NCBI RefSeq assembly: GCF_000333895.2
Contig: NZ_ANFM02000047.1
Span: 1 to 64,000, forward strand
DNA length: 64,000 nucleotides
Origin: Grimontia indica
GTDB taxonomy: Bacteria; Pseudomonadota; Gammaproteobacteria; Enterobacterales; Vibrionaceae
Direction of reading: 5' to 3'
Shown: positions 63,989 to 64,000 of the stretch, piece after piece
Numbering within the stretch: the stretch's first letter is position 1
Layout: each line of letters opens with the position of its first letter
The notes under the pieces: generated by a model
Seen by the model: only the letters and a program-made list of their open reading frames with translations
The model's database searches: none
What the model was told of the DNA's origin: nothing
Translations under genes and position numbers: made by a program

Positions 63989-64000
63989 TCGTTATATCGC

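Noticed and set aside
1-64000. CRISPR array
   Set aside because: I looked for regularly spaced short repeats because of the CARF-nuclease; none was seen. The only direct repeats are the pairs in the accessory modules and the RTX codon repeats in the adhesin.

Overview
The window looks like a chromosomal stretch from a marine gammaproteobacterium of the Vibrionaceae, closest in character to Grimontia, Enterovibrio or Photobacterium. This rests on the maf/yceD/rpmF/plsX/fabHDG/acpP/fabF/pabC/mltG/tmk/holB/tatD/ptsG order, a TfoX-family competence regulator, a DUF1887 protein like Vibrio cholerae VC1899, and a giant LapA/RTX-type adhesin. The assignment is inference from gene content and order; no database search was possible.

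Layout. 1-242: a MITE-like inverted-repeat element that may run off the left edge. 260-11633: the conserved lipid, ribosome and DNA-replication block; maf is divergent, and yceD through tatD are colinear from a near-leaderless promoter with internal hairpins and terminators. 11688-17362: an M16 zinc-peptidase lipoprotein, ptsG (glucose PTS IICB) and a LysO-type lysine exporter. 17482-30722: regulators and transport, including an HDOD protein, a TfoX/Sxy regulator with a structured leader, LysR and TetR regulators, an outer-membrane barrel, a receiver plus hybrid-kinase pair, a DUF945 protein, a CBS-pair protein, a MATE exporter, and an SLC13 carrier followed by a third related receiver. 30801-35401: a ZntA-like P1B ATPase behind a MerR-type operator, udp behind two CRP sites 52 bp apart, and a CARF-nuclease of the Card1/Can2 (DUF1887) family. 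35789-45001: one 3070-residue cell-surface adhesin with a LapG-type retention module and RTX repeats. 45136-46494: a glycerophosphodiesterase and Dps.

From the dps terminator to about 56 kb the window is accessory DNA. Two cargo genes, a zinc-hook AAA ATPase related to RloC/PrrC and an AT-rich protein with a PD-(D/E)xK-like C-terminus, each sit between the same pair of direct repeats: a copy of the dps terminator on one side and a 112-bp sequence on the other. Fragments of a REP-associated transposase and a REP-like palindrome lie among them. A second insertion, carrying two lipoproteins and a small Cys-rich protein, is bounded by a 104-bp duplication of the 3' end of a VOC-family gene. Neither insertion contains an integrase. 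These repeat-bounded modules are the least explained part of the window.

The right end holds a divergent UvrB paralogue, several exported or membrane proteins of unknown role, an AT-rich non-coding stretch, and a four-gene nickel superoxide dismutase operon (TPR-like protein, small His-rich membrane protein, SodN, SodX protease) behind two tandem Fur boxes. The last gene is a SLATT-like two-helix membrane protein. I saw no tRNA, rRNA or CRISPR array.
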